A program made the translations under genes and the position numbers. Source: Nitrospirota bacterium (GTDB taxonomy: Bacteria > Nitrospirota > Nitrospiria > Nitrospirales > UBA8639). Taken from it: a stretch of DNA of 36,161 nucleotides. A model generated the notes under the pieces. It ran no database searches, had not been told where the DNA came from, and saw nothing but the letters and a program-made list of their open reading frames with translations. The DNA is taken from assembly GCA_027623995.1 (NCBI GenBank), contig JAQBUF010000032.1:1-36161 (forward strand), given 5' to 3'. Within the stretch, counting starts at the first letter, position 1, and each line of letters begins with the position of its first letter. Of the stretch, positions 16,391 through 24,810 are shown one piece after another.

Positions 16391-17044
16391 ATGTCTGAAC
16401 CAGTCAGTTTGCCCCGTATTGGTGATCCCGCTCCAGATTTTCAAGCGGCGACCACCTTGGACAATGACTTTAATTTTAGTGTCTGGCAAGAGCAACATTG
16501 GGTTGTGCTGTTTTCTCATCCCGCAGACTTTACCCCAGTCTGTACCACGGAGTTAGTGGAATTCGCACTGCGGCATGAGGAGTTCAAGAATAAAGGCATA
16601 AAATTAATTGGGATTAGCGTGGACAGTATCCATTCCCATTTGGCCTGGCTGGAAAATATGAAACACAAAATGGGGGTAACGATTCCCTACCATTTGGTGG
16701 CGGATGTCGATATGCGGATTGCGAATCAGTATGGAATGATTCATTCCGGAGCCAGTACGACCGCCACGGTGCGGGCGCTGTTTGTCATTGACCCCAAGCG
16801 CATCATTCGGGCGTTGATTTACTACCCAATGAATGTCGGTCGCAATGTTGATGAAGTGTTGCGACTCGTCACGGCACTGCAAACCGCCGAGCAATATTCC
16901 TGCGCAACCCCGGTGAATTGGAAAGAAGGAGAGAAGGTCGTGGTCCCTCCGCCAAAAACCGTCGAGGAAGTCGCCGAACGGCTGAGCCATCCTGAGCGAG
17001 AAATCAAAGACTTCTACCTGACCTTGAAGGACCCCAAGGCCTGA
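16391..17044 (+). CDS. Peroxiredoxin, Prx6 (1-Cys) type
   Basis: Thiol peroxidase of 217 residues reducing H2O2 and organic hydroperoxides in the cytoplasm. The peroxidatic site HPADFTPVCTTEL places T48 and C51 correctly, with the catalytic Arg at R128 in TATVRALFVID. The long C-terminal domain (ATPVNWKEGEKVVVPPP, about 172-188) is specific to the Prx6 group. A second cysteine at C171, just before ATPVNW, could act as a resolving cysteine; most 1-Cys relatives lack it. GGAG at 16381-16384, six bases before the ATG, supports the start. Gene stands alone. Confidence 0.93.
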   Translation: MSEPVSLPRIGDPAPDFQAATTLDNDFNFSVWQEQHWVVLFSHPADFTPVCTTELVEFALRHEEFKNKGIKLIGISVDSIHSHLAWLENMKHKMGVTIPYHLVADVDMRIANQYGMIHSGASTTATVRALFVIDPKRIIRALIYYPMNVGRNVDEVLRLVTALQTAEQYSCATPVNWKEGEKVVVPPPKTVEEVAERLSHPEREIKDFYLTLKDPKA

Positions 17045-17194
17045 TTAAGGTTTGGGGCATCCTTTGGCTGTATAGTGGGCATGCTTCTTTTTCCATTTCT
17101 GCAGCTTCTTCTTTCGCAACTCGGCGACTTCTGACGTCGGGTTGCACTTCCTGTATTCATGTTCCCTAAGACAATCAAATGTTGCTGGTGAGTC
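17045..17194 (-). pseudogene. Possible remnant of a small basic protein gene
   Basis: On the minus strand 49 codons are open before TAA at 17045. They read like real protein: REHEYRKCNPTSEVAELRKK followed by LQKWKKKHAHYTAKGCPKP. No ATG or GTG lies in the frame and a stop at 17195-17197 cuts it off upstream. Another frame continues with an ATG-initiated stretch, so a frameshifted or truncated gene is possible. It converges on the peroxiredoxin gene and ends next to its stop. Chance is not excluded. Confidence 0.25.
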
Positions 17195-17230
17195 CTAAAG
17201 AGCATTGATGGCCATGCCTCCGCGTAAACC

Positions 17231-18349
17231 ATGAACCGAACATTTTCGAGTAAGCCTACTTGGGGTGATAACCGTGTGATGGCTCTTTGCCTGCTATGGT
17301 TGTTGAGCACGGCGATGAGCAGTGGCCCCTGTCGGCTCGAACAGCCTTCGCAGCCTTCATCTCACATGATGGTGCGAATATTAGTGGGTGACTGTTCCGA
17401 GGAAGACCGAACGTTGCTGGCCGTATCAGCAAAGGAAGTCTTAGCGGCACTTCAGTCAGGACAAGGCGTGGAGCTCGATGGCGTGAGGCTCCACGGTGAT
17501 CTCATGTTGGACGCGTTGCCTCTTGAGGCCATTCCCAAGACAGAACAGCTACCAGCATTGGTGAAAGAGCGCTTCGATCATGAACAGGTGACAGAGGTGC
17601 GCATCATCAAAGGACCTCTGATCTTTCGTCATGTTGATATCCCGGGAAATCTTGCGACGAATTTAGTGCGTAGCGGGTATGTCATATTTCAAGGGCCTGT
17701 CTCGATCATCAAGAGCACCTTTCGCAAGTCAGTTGATTTCTCTCGTGCCATATTTCAGGATCAGGTCGATATGGCAGAAACCACCATTGGTTTCGAAGGG
17801 TTTTTTATCAAAGCGGTCTTTCTGAATCATGTAAACTTTGCTCACACATTATTTGGGACGCATTCCCGGTTTCATAAAGCCGTCTTTGCCGAAACGGCGT
17901 CATTTCAAGAAGCTCAGTTTCAGGGGCTCGCGGAATTATTGGAAGTCGAATTTCACCAAAAAGCCAATTTTTCACAGATCAGGTTTGCCCTGGGAACCGG
18001 GTTTTCCGGCAGCCAGTTTCTCGAAGTGCCGAACTTTTCGGAAGCCGTCTTTGAAGGGGAAACCTTCTTTCGATTCACACAATTCGACAAGGGCGGAAAT
18101 TTCCGAGGTAGTGCCTTCCGAAAGACCGCAGACTTTACCGAAGCCACATTTGGAGGGAATTCCGACTTTTCTCGAGTAGACTTTGAAGAAGCCCCCCAAT
18201 TTACCGATGAGGCCGTAAAAGATGGGTTGCGTCGCAACCCTGGCCTCTTGGATCCTCAAAATCTTGCCGGTCTATTTGTTCTGGCTGGTCTAATCCTGGT
18301 ATTTTTCTACTTCCTGTTCCGAAAGCGGGAACGTCAGGGTTCTCAGTAA
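17231..18349 (+). CDS. Pentapeptide-repeat protein with signal sequence and C-terminal membrane anchor
   Basis: A 372-residue protein. A hydrophobic stretch at about 17-30 (MALCLLWLLSTAM) is a probable signal peptide or helix. Residues about 40-130 form a charged globular region. About 130-330 are pentapeptide-like repeats with Phe every fifth position (VDFSRAIF, ASFQEAQF, PNFSEAVF, ADFTEATF), predicting a right-handed quadrilateral beta-helix. A single helix at about 343-362 (LAGLFVLAGLILVFFYFLF) followed by RKRER anchors the C-terminus with a cytoplasmic tail. The repeat domain therefore probably lies in the periplasm. The ATG at 17231 has no ribosome binding site. The ATG at 17279, which puts the hydrophobic segment at the very start and has GGGGTG 11 bases upstream, is a credible alternative. 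Function unknown. Confidence 0.78.
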   Translation: MNRTFSSKPTWGDNRVMALCLLWLLSTAMSSGPCRLEQPSQPSSHMMVRILVGDCSEEDRTLLAVSAKEVLAALQSGQGVELDGVRLHGDLMLDALPLEAIPKTEQLPALVKERFDHEQVTEVRIIKGPLIFRHVDIPGNLATNLVRSGYVIFQGPVSIIKSTFRKSVDFSRAIFQDQVDMAETTIGFEGFFIKAVFLNHVNFAHTLFGTHSRFHKAVFAETASFQEAQFQGLAELLEVEFHQKANFSQIRFALGTGFSGSQFLEVPNFSEAVFEGETFFRFTQFDKGGNFRGSAFRKTADFTEATFGGNSDFSRVDFEEAPQFTDEAVKDGLRRNPGLLDPQNLAGLFVLAGLILVFFYFLFRKRERQGSQ

Positions 18350-18465
18350 CCTTGTAGCCACAATATATAGAAGCTCAGGTTGCCAGTATCCACTAAAAGT
18401 GGTATATCAACGGTCATATTGATGAAATTCCTGCCTGCAGATTTTCTATAGGAAACAGCCTATTT

Positions 18466-19317
18466 ATGGAACAAATTGAAATACCCTATGAGGTAAAGCT
18501 CGAGGCCTTTACCGGGCCTCTCGATCTCTTGCTGCACCTCATTCGCAAGCATGAAATCGATATCTACGACATACCCGTTTCATTGATCACCCAACAATAT
18601 ATTGAGTACCTCCAGCTCATGAAGGAGCTAAACTTGTCCTTTGCGGGAGATTTTTTGGTGATGGCCGCCACGCTGATCCAAATCAAGTCCCGAATGTTAC
18701 TGCCCCAAGAGGTAGAAGCTATTTCTGAGGAGGAAGAGGGCGAGGATCCCCGGAGTGAACTCGTTCGGCGGTTGGTGGAATACCAGCAGTTCAAAGAGGT
18801 GGCAGGGCAATTATCAGATCGGGAAAAATTCTGGCGAGATATGTTTCAACGTGAATCCATTCATGTTCCTCAGGTCAAGGAAGTCCTGATGGACGAAGTC
18901 AGCATGTTTGATTTGCTGGAAGCCTTGCAAGAGGTCGTCCTTCGCACCGAAACCCAAGTGGTCGTGGACATTACTCCCGATACCGTGACGGTACAGGATC
19001 GGATCAATGGGATTGTCGAGCGATTGGAAGTGCATCCCGATCTCACCTTCACAGAATTGTTTGATGATGCATCGACGCGATTGGATGTGATTGTCACGTT
19101 CTTAGCGTTACTCGAACTTGTGCGCATGAAGTTGGTTCGTATTTTTCAGGGCGACCTTTTTGGTCCTATCCGTATCTCTCGAACATTTTTGCCAGAGACT
19201 GGGGTAGACGACGCCGAACGTTCAACGGAATCTGACGGACCAGATACCATGAATCATGGAGGATTGAATGGAAACGGAAACGGAAATGGAAACGGGAATG
19301 GAAACGGACACCACTGA
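18466..19317 (+). CDS. scpA: Segregation and condensation protein A
   Basis: ScpA is the kleisin that, with ScpB, bridges SMC dimers in chromosome condensation. The N-terminal SMC-neck-binding signature is clear: EAFTGPLDLLLHLIRKHEIDIYDIPVSLITQQYIEYL (residues about 13-49, quoted as the family block), then the helix around ATLIQIKSRMLLP. The C-terminal winged helix (TFTELFDDASTRLDVIVTFLALLELVRMKLV, about 197-227) binds the SMC head. The protein ends in an unusual Gly-Asn run coded by a GGAAAC repeat and overlaps scpB by 50 bases. AGGA at 18450 is a distant ribosome binding site for the ATG at 18466. Length 283 is slightly above the family average because of the tail. Confidence 0.95.
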   Translation: MEQIEIPYEVKLEAFTGPLDLLLHLIRKHEIDIYDIPVSLITQQYIEYLQLMKELNLSFAGDFLVMAATLIQIKSRMLLPQEVEAISEEEEGEDPRSELVRRLVEYQQFKEVAGQLSDREKFWRDMFQRESIHVPQVKEVLMDEVSMFDLLEALQEVVLRTETQVVVDITPDTVTVQDRINGIVERLEVHPDLTFTELFDDASTRLDVIVTFLALLELVRMKLVRIFQGDLFGPIRISRTFLPETGVDDAERSTESDGPDTMNHGGLNGNGNGNGNGNGNGHH

Positions 19318-20284
19318 AAAAGAATTCACGATTGAATCGGTGCCAGAAGATATGGTGGTGACGGAAGCTATGGGTTTGATGCCCAATCATCCCTCTTCCA
19401 TTGAGGAGGCTTCTATCGAGGAAGCCGATCCGGTCACTGATTCGTTAGATGAGCAGGAGTTGAAGAGTATTATCGAATCCTTACTCTATGTGTCGCAGGA
19501 ACCATTGACGGTGGAAAAAGTGACCTCGATTTTGGCCGGTCCACCCAAAGTGGTCGTTCACAATGCGATGCGCGCCCTGCAACACGATTACGATCAAGAC
19601 GGGCGCGGTTTACACATCGTCGAAGTGGCCGGAGGATTTTCTATGGTCACGCGTCCTGACTGTGCTCCATGGATTACCCGACTACACAAAGTGAAAGCGT
19701 CCGCCAAAGTCTCGCGTTCTGCGTTGGAAACCTTGGCGATTATTGCCTATAAGCAGCCGATGGTTCGAGCGGACATCGAGCAAATTCGTGGCGTGGAAAC
19801 GTCAGGCGTGTTGCGCACCTTGTTGGATCAAAAACTCATCCGCATGGTAGGACGAAAAGATATTCCTGGCCGTCCAATCATGTACGGAACGAGTAAGGTG
19901 TTTCTCCAGCGGTTTGGCTTACGCGATCTTCGAGACTTGCCCCCACTGCGTGAGTTTAAGGATTTGGGAGCAGGGGAACCGCAAGATTTATTCAGCGACG
20001 ATACGATGGCGATGTTCGAAGAGAGCAATGCCCCTGAGCCTGAAGTGGTTCTCTCCGAAGACATGATTTCTGAAGCGGCGCTTTCTGAAGAAGATCTTTC
20101 TGAGGAAGTCATGTCTGATGAAGTCATGTCTGATGAAGTCCTTACCACTGAAGGTCTTTCAGCCGAAATGGATTCAGTCGAGTTGGATTCAGGCGAAATA
20201 AATTTAGTTGAAATGAATTCAGAAGAAATACATTCAGAAGAAATGCTTTCAGAAGAGACAACGTCCGAAGATCCTATTGAATAG
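19268..20284 (+). CDS. scpB: Segregation and condensation protein B with extended acidic termini
   Basis: ScpB dimers bind the ScpA linker in the SMC complex. The two winged-helix domains occupy about residues 63-220: ELKSIIESLLYVSQEPLTVEKV, then the family signature VSRSALETLAIIAYKQPMVRADIEQIRG and GRPIMYGTSKVFLQRFGL. The gene starts inside scpA at the ATG at 19268, with GGAGG at 19258-19262 five bases upstream. The first 60 residues and the last about 95 are extra. The tail is a run of acidic pentad-like repeats (SEED, SEEV, MSDEV, NSEE, HSEE), partly from a tandem 15-bp DNA repeat near 20110-20138. ScpB proteins are normally under 250 residues; this one has 338. Confidence 0.94.
   Translation: METETEMETGMETDTTEKEFTIESVPEDMVVTEAMGLMPNHPSSIEEASIEEADPVTDSLDEQELKSIIESLLYVSQEPLTVEKVTSILAGPPKVVVHNAMRALQHDYDQDGRGLHIVEVAGGFSMVTRPDCAPWITRLHKVKASAKVSRSALETLAIIAYKQPMVRADIEQIRGVETSGVLRTLLDQKLIRMVGRKDIPGRPIMYGTSKVFLQRFGLRDLRDLPPLREFKDLGAGEPQDLFSDDTMAMFEESNAPEPEVVLSEDMISEAALSEEDLSEEVMSDEVMSDEVLTTEGLSAEMDSVELDSGEINLVEMNSEEIHSEEMLSEETTSEDPIE
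19270..19305 (+). repeat. Hexanucleotide microsatellite in the scpA-scpB overlap
   Basis: Six GGAAAC-like units (GGAAAC, GGAAAC, GGAAAT, GGAAAC, GGGAAT, GGAAAC). The run encodes Gly-Asn dipeptides at the end of ScpA and Glu-Thr/Glu-Met dipeptides at the start of ScpB. Gain or loss of whole units keeps both frames. Confidence 0.85.
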
Positions 20285-20479
20285 GAAGACTTCGACGAGC
20301 AGCCGGTTGTGGCCCAGGAACACGTATAGCGATCTTGGTGCTTTCTCCACATTCAATCTCTAGCCGTCTCGCGGTTTTCATCTCTGAATGAGCCCGCCGT
20401 TCGTTTAAGTGAGAAAGTCGCTCCCTCCTTTTCCTTTCCGGTTGCCCTTTTCCGGTTCCCTTTCTAGAATGTAGATCCC

Positions 20480-23299
20480 ATGGCACTCGTGCATCCAACC
20501 AAAAAAAATCCAGTGGGCGCTGATCTTCGACGTCTGCTTGGGCAGGTCAAAGTTAAGGACGATTCTTCGACGCTTCGTGCCTATGCCGTCGATGCCAGTA
20601 TTTATCGTATGACCCCACAAGTCGTGGTCCTACCTGACAGCGAAGCGGACATTGAACGGGTAATGGAATATGCCGTACAGAAGGGCATCCCCCTCACCAC
20701 ACGCGCTGCCGGGACAAACCTCACGGGGTCTGCCGTTGGTTCAGGCATTATTCTTGATGTCTCTCACCTCAACCGCATCTTGGAACTCAATCAAGAAGAA
20801 CAATGGGCGCGTATTCAGCCAGGCATCATTCTCAATGAGTTAAATAAGCAGTTAGCTTCCACAGGCCTCATGTTTGGCCCGGATCCTTCGAGTGGCGATA
20901 TGTGTAAGCTCGGCGGCATGTTGGCCAATAATTCGTCAGGTCCTCACACTCTGCGTTATGGGTCGGTGAAGGACAATGTCTTGTCCATGCGTGTGTGCCT
21001 CGAATCTGGCGGATGGCTCAATGCTGGTGTTGAACAACTGGACAGCCGTCAATGTCGTCAGACCTTTGATCAGTTCGCGGCGCTCGAAACTATTGTCAAT
21101 TTAGTGCGTGATCATCGTGAGTTGATTCACTCCAAGCGCCCGCGCGTCAGTAAAAATAGCGCCGGCTATAATCTCTTCGATGTGGCGGCTGGTATTGATA
21201 GAGGCATCGTCGATTTCCCAAAATTGTTTGTGGGAAGCGAAGGCACGTTGGGGGTGTTCAGTGAGGCGACCATTCAATTAGTTGATCGGCCTCGCGCCAC
21301 CGTGACCGGCATGATTCACTTTCAGCATTTGGAAGAAATGGGTGAATCGGTGCATCATTTATTGAAGCTCGATCCGTTGGCCTTGGAAGTCATGGATGGG
21401 AATACCCTCAATATGATTGGCCGATCGCAGCACCACATTCCCGAAGATGCGGCAGCAACGTTGCTCATTGAATTTGATCAAGACGGGGACCATGGCGGCA
21501 TCGCGCAATTGAAGGAGGCTTGCCAGAAATATCGCTTGGCTTCTGATCCCGTCATCGCGACCGACCCTGAGCAACAACAGAATTTATGGAAAGCTCGCAA
21601 GGCCCTCTATCCCACTTTGTATCGGTATGATGCGAAGAAAAAGCCGATTAACTATGTCGATGATGTGGTCGTAGCATCCGATCGGATTGGCGAACTCATT
21701 CGCTATTTGGATGGCACGTTTGGGAAGGCGAAGGTGCCGTTGGCCATCTTTGGCCATATCGGCAATGGCAATGCGCATATCGTTCCGTTGTTGGATGTCA
21801 ATGACGAGAGTGATTTTCAACGCATGGTCGACACGTATTACGAAGTGCATCAAACCGTGTTAGATCAATTCGGTGGGTCGATTTGTGGCGAACATGGGGA
21901 TGGACGAATACGAGCCGAAATGGTCAAGCGCATGTTTGGTGAAGAATTGTATGGGCTATTTGTGCAGGTGAAGCAGACCCTGGATCCTGCCGGTGTGTTA
22001 AACCCTGGCGTGAAAATTAGCGAGACCTCTTTCACAGAAAATATTGACTTTGAACGGTTGGGCAAAGCTTGTGCGACTTGTGCCAAGTGCAATTCAGTCT
22101 GTCCGGTGTACGATGTGTTTCAATCCGAAGATATGAGTTCGCGTGGATGGTTTGAAATAGTCACGGACCCGAACTACAGCTATTTGGATTCCAAGCGCGT
22201 GGTGGAAGCCTGCTTGAATTGCAAGTCGTGTCGAACCATTTGTCCGGCGGATGTGGATGTGTCAGAACTCATTTTGCAACGACGGGCCGAGCATCCGAAT
22301 AAATTAGCCGGAAAGATTTTTGGTCTGCATGCGCAATCGGCGAAGTTCGAAAAGTTGATTAAATTGGCGGCCAGGACTCAAAGCCTGTGGGATCGTCCGC
22401 TGGTTCGTCGGATACTGGATACGGTCACTAGGCCTCTTCTTAAGCAACTGGCCGAAAACGCACGATTTCCCTGGGATATGAAATTACCTCGCTTGGCAAA
22501 AACCTTATTGCGCGAGCGACATCAAGAGCTATGCTTGTTGCCTAATCCCTTGCCTTTACAGGAAGAGAAAAAGGTTGCCTACTTCCACGGCTGTGCCGCG
22601 AACTATTTTGACGATGGCGTGGGTGATGCCGTCATCCAAGTCATGAAGCGATACGGGGTGACGCCAGATTTGCCACCACAGCGATGTTCAGGTACACCGA
22701 TCGAAACTTACGGACATCGAGCCTTGGCCAAAGAAGGTGCCCGTGAGAATCTCAAAAACTTCGATGGGTATGAGACGGTCGTGACGGGTTGTGCCTCATG
22801 TACGTTGGCGCTAAAAGATTATGAGAAGTGGTTCAAAGGCGAACCTGAAGAGAAAACCGCCGCAAGGTTGGCCAAGAGGGTTAAACATATCTCGGAATTT
22901 GCGTTGGAGCGAGAGTCGGCTCAGCCAAGTCAAAAGAAAAACCAAGATGCGAAAAAAGTCACGTATCATTCGTCCTGCCATCTTCGTGCGGCAGGTGTCA
23001 CGAAGCAACCGAGGCAACTGTTAGCGAATTTACCTGGCGTGGACTATGTGGAAATGCAAGATGCTGATCGATGTGCCGGTGGTGCTGGGACGTATATTGT
23101 GAAAGATTACGAGACGTCTCAAAAAATATTTCAACGAAAAAAGGCCGCCATTCAAAATAGCCAGGCTGAAGTCGTGGCCACGAGTTGCCCCGCCTGCATG
23201 ATCCAATTGAAGAATGGCTTGCCTGAGAAGACGTCCGTAAAGCATATTGCTCAGGTGCTATTGGAAAACATGGAAGACGAAAAGGCCGACTCAGCGTAA
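20480..23299 (+). CDS. FAD-linked oxidase / Fe-S (GlcD-GlcF-like) fusion oxidoreductase
   Basis: A 939-residue fusion related to D-lactate, D-2-hydroxyglutarate and glycolate dehydrogenases. Residues about 45-270 are the FAD-binding PCMH domain (LTTRAAGTNLTGSAVG, GPDPSSGDMCKLGGMLANNSSG). Residues about 275-515 are the FAD-oxidase C domain (GHIGNGNAHIVPLLD, GEHGDGRIRAEM, LDPAGVLNPGVK). Two ferredoxin-type motifs follow: CATCAKCNSVCP at about 531 and CLNCKSCRTICP at about 577. Two CCG domains end the protein, FHGCAANY to GCASC (about 700-775) and HSSCHLR to SCPACMIQL (about 835-910). It probably oxidises a 2-hydroxyacid and passes electrons to the quinone pool from the cytoplasmic face. The substrate is not determined. 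The ATG at 20480 has only a pyrimidine-rich leader before it. A neighbouring ThiS-like gene follows closely. Confidence 0.92.
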   Translation: MALVHPTKKNPVGADLRRLLGQVKVKDDSSTLRAYAVDASIYRMTPQVVVLPDSEADIERVMEYAVQKGIPLTTRAAGTNLTGSAVGSGIILDVSHLNRILELNQEEQWARIQPGIILNELNKQLASTGLMFGPDPSSGDMCKLGGMLANNSSGPHTLRYGSVKDNVLSMRVCLESGGWLNAGVEQLDSRQCRQTFDQFAALETIVNLVRDHRELIHSKRPRVSKNSAGYNLFDVAAGIDRGIVDFPKLFVGSEGTLGVFSEATIQLVDRPRATVTGMIHFQHLEEMGESVHHLLKLDPLALEVMDGNTLNMIGRSQHHIPEDAAATLLIEFDQDGDHGGIAQLKEACQKYRLASDPVIATDPEQQQNLWKARKALYPTLYRYDAKKKPINYVDDVVVASDRIGELIRYLDGTFGKAKVPLAIFGHIGNGNAHIVPLLDVNDESDFQRMVDTYYEVHQTVLDQFGGSICGEHGDGRIRAEMVKRMFGEELYGLFVQVKQTLDPAGVLNPGVKISETSFTENIDFERLGKACATCAKCNSVCPVYDVFQSEDMSSRGWFEIVTDPNYSYLDSKRVVEACLNCKSCRTICPADVDVSELILQRRAEHPNKLAGKIFGLHAQSAKFEKLIKLAARTQSLWDRPLVRRILDTVTRPLLKQLAENARFPWDMKLPRLAKTLLRERHQELCLLPNPLPLQEEKKVAYFHGCAANYFDDGVGDAVIQVMKRYGVTPDLPPQRCSGTPIETYGHRALAKEGARENLKNFDGYETVVTGCASCTLALKDYEKWFKGEPEEKTAARLAKRVKHISEFALERESAQPSQKKNQDAKKVTYHSSCHLRAAGVTKQPRQLLANLPGVDYVEMQDADRCAGGAGTYIVKDYETSQKIFQRKKAAIQNSQAEVVATSCPACMIQLKNGLPEKTSVKHIAQVLLENMEDEKADSA

Positions 23300-23360
23300 T
23301 TCGATCTGAATAGAAAATGTTGCGTTTCAAGAATTTTGTGAACGAATAAGGAGTTTGATA

Positions 23361-23639
23361 ATGGTCATCGTAAGAGTGTTCGGGCAAAACTTGCTGCCTT
23401 GTGTAGAAGATGAAGAAATGGAATGTGAAGTGACGGGGACACCAACTGTTCGGGGGTTCTTGGAAGGTGATACTGAAAAATTTGGAGGCTTATTGGAGTT
23501 TCTGAATAAAGGCGAGTTGATGGTGACCATTAATCAAAAAATTTCCACTCAAGAAGCCACGATTAAAGATGGAGATACACTGAAGTTTACGCATCAGTTT
23601 AATCCCACGATGGAAGGGGCGATGTGGCATAACCCATAA
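23361..23639 (+). CDS. MoaD/ThiS-like beta-grasp protein lacking the GG tail
   Basis: A 92-residue protein. The strand pattern (VIVRVFGQNLLPCVED, a helix around FGGLLEFLNKGE, VTINQKIS, IKDGDTLKFTHQF) fits the ThiS/MoaD ubiquitin-like fold. ThiS and MoaD end in Gly-Gly, which is activated to a thiocarboxylate. Here the tail instead runs on to NPTMEGAMWHNP and has no Gly-Gly, so it is unlikely to be a sulfur carrier. AAGGAG at 23348-23353 fixes the ATG at 23361 (a TTG two codons upstream is too close). It follows the FAD/Fe-S oxidoreductase by 61 bases and may be co-expressed with it. Confidence 0.65.
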   Translation: MVIVRVFGQNLLPCVEDEEMECEVTGTPTVRGFLEGDTEKFGGLLEFLNKGELMVTINQKISTQEATIKDGDTLKFTHQFNPTMEGAMWHNP

Positions 23640-23640
23640 T

Positions 23641-23875
23641 ATGCGGGGTTTCGCCCCCGCCGACGAGGTCCTTTTGTTTCGGCAAAAGGACCCAAAACCA
23701 TTCTCGCCTGTGCGCGGCCCCTCCGACCTTGCTCAGAAGCAAGTTCTCCAGGGTGCCTGGTCCACCACCCCGAATCATAATGGCTCGGAAACTCGCTCCG
23801 CTCAAACAGTCCTCGCCAGAGAGGTGTGATTCGGGGCACCGGCCCAGCCGCGCCCAACGCGTCAGATTCTAATTT
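23641..23875 (-). repeat. Dispersed palindromic repeat, copy B
   Basis: Inverted relative to copy A. It starts with GGGTTTCGCCCCCG and the perfect hairpin GGTCCTTTTG-TTTCGG-CAAAAGGACC, then runs through CCCCGAATC, ATGGCTCGGAAACTCGC and GATTCGGGG blocks. It fills the space between the ThiS-like gene and the Sel1 gene. Frames inside it would be annotated as short hypothetical proteins, wrongly. The hairpin may also end transcription of the ThiS-like gene. Confidence 0.8.
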
Positions 23876-23894
23876 TAGCTAGGGTTTTTGGTGA

Positions 23895-24725
23895 ATGATC
23901 AGTCGAAAGCAACTAATTCAGAGGGCTAGTTCAGGTGACCAGCTCGCACAGTTTAACTTGGCGTGTCAATATGATTTCGAGCGCTCTAAGGATCGAAACC
24001 TGGCAGTTTATTGGTATCGCAAGGCGGCGGAACAAGGGCACGCCGAGGCTCAGAACCTTTTAGGAGAGTGCTTGAGGGAGGGTGCTGGAACCCGAAAGTC
24101 TCCAAAAGAAGCCGTGAGGTGGTTCAGGCGTTCGGGCGAACAAGGGAATGCAGATGCTCAGCTGTCCTTGGGATACGCTCTTTTTTATGGCAAGGGAATC
24201 GCGAAAGATTGGGTTAGTGCATTCGTCTGGTACCAAAAGGCTGCCAGGCAAGGTCAGAACTCAGCACAGCTGAATCTAGGGCACATCAATCGAGGAGGTG
24301 AAGGCGTTGAGCAGAACTGGAGTCGCGCGATCCTTTGGTATCGCAAGGCGGCCGACAATGGCAATGTGGCGGCGATGCATTGGCTTGGGCGGATCTATGG
24401 TGGCCAAGAGGATTACCGTGGACACAAGATAAAAGCAATTGAGTGGCTGACACGGGCTGCTCAGAAAGGTGACGCACAGTCTCAGTGTTCTCTTGGAGTA
24501 CATTATTTTAATGGAGATGGGGTTCGCCGGAACCGAAGTCGGGGAGCTGAGCTCTATAGAGCGGCTGCTGAGCAAGGGGACGAATGGGCCTGTTATTTAT
24601 TGGGACTCTGCTACGCTGATGGTGCTGGTGTGAAGGAGAATAAACGCTGGGCAAAGTACTGGTGGACGAAAGCGTCAGAAGGTGGAGTGAATGATGCAAA
24701 AAAGTGCCTGAAACAATTGGGGTAG
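23895..24725 (+). CDS. Sel1-repeat protein, cytoplasmic
   Basis: A 276-residue all-alpha solenoid of about seven Sel1 (TPR-like) repeats, each with the pattern A..WYRKAAEQG...AQ..LG..Y..G.G. Examples are AVYWYRKAAEQGHAEAQNLL, AFVWYQKAARQGQNSAQLNL and GAELYRAAAEQGDEWACYLL. There is no signal peptide. Sel1 proteins act as scaffolds for protein complexes; no partner is evident. The gene starts about 20 bases after dispersed repeat copy B, at an ATG with a weak ribosome binding site. It is flanked on both sides by copies of that repeat, suggesting an accessory, possibly acquired, gene. Confidence 0.88.
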   Translation: MISRKQLIQRASSGDQLAQFNLACQYDFERSKDRNLAVYWYRKAAEQGHAEAQNLLGECLREGAGTRKSPKEAVRWFRRSGEQGNADAQLSLGYALFYGKGIAKDWVSAFVWYQKAARQGQNSAQLNLGHINRGGEGVEQNWSRAILWYRKAADNGNVAAMHWLGRIYGGQEDYRGHKIKAIEWLTRAAQKGDAQSQCSLGVHYFNGDGVRRNRSRGAELYRAAAEQGDEWACYLLGLCYADGAGVKENKRWAKYWWTKASEGGVNDAKKCLKQLG

Positions 24726-24810
24726 TATGGATGGATTGTTGTCTAAAAGGATTTGGGGCCAAAGCTTTTGTTGAGAGCTTTAGAGAGCAAAAAAAATAAA
24801 AGCTCATCTC

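Noticed and set aside
15650-16519. Long minus-strand frame opposite the Lys-rich protein gene
   Set aside because: Mirror image of a low-complexity gene; composition (Ser/Phe runs) follows from the antisense of Lys/Glu codons.
23641-23829. Frames such as GFAPADEVLLFRQKDPKPF and relatives at 25997-26278 and 26182-26330
   Set aside because: They are translations of the dispersed palindromic repeat, recurring in several copies and both strands; no ribosome binding sites.
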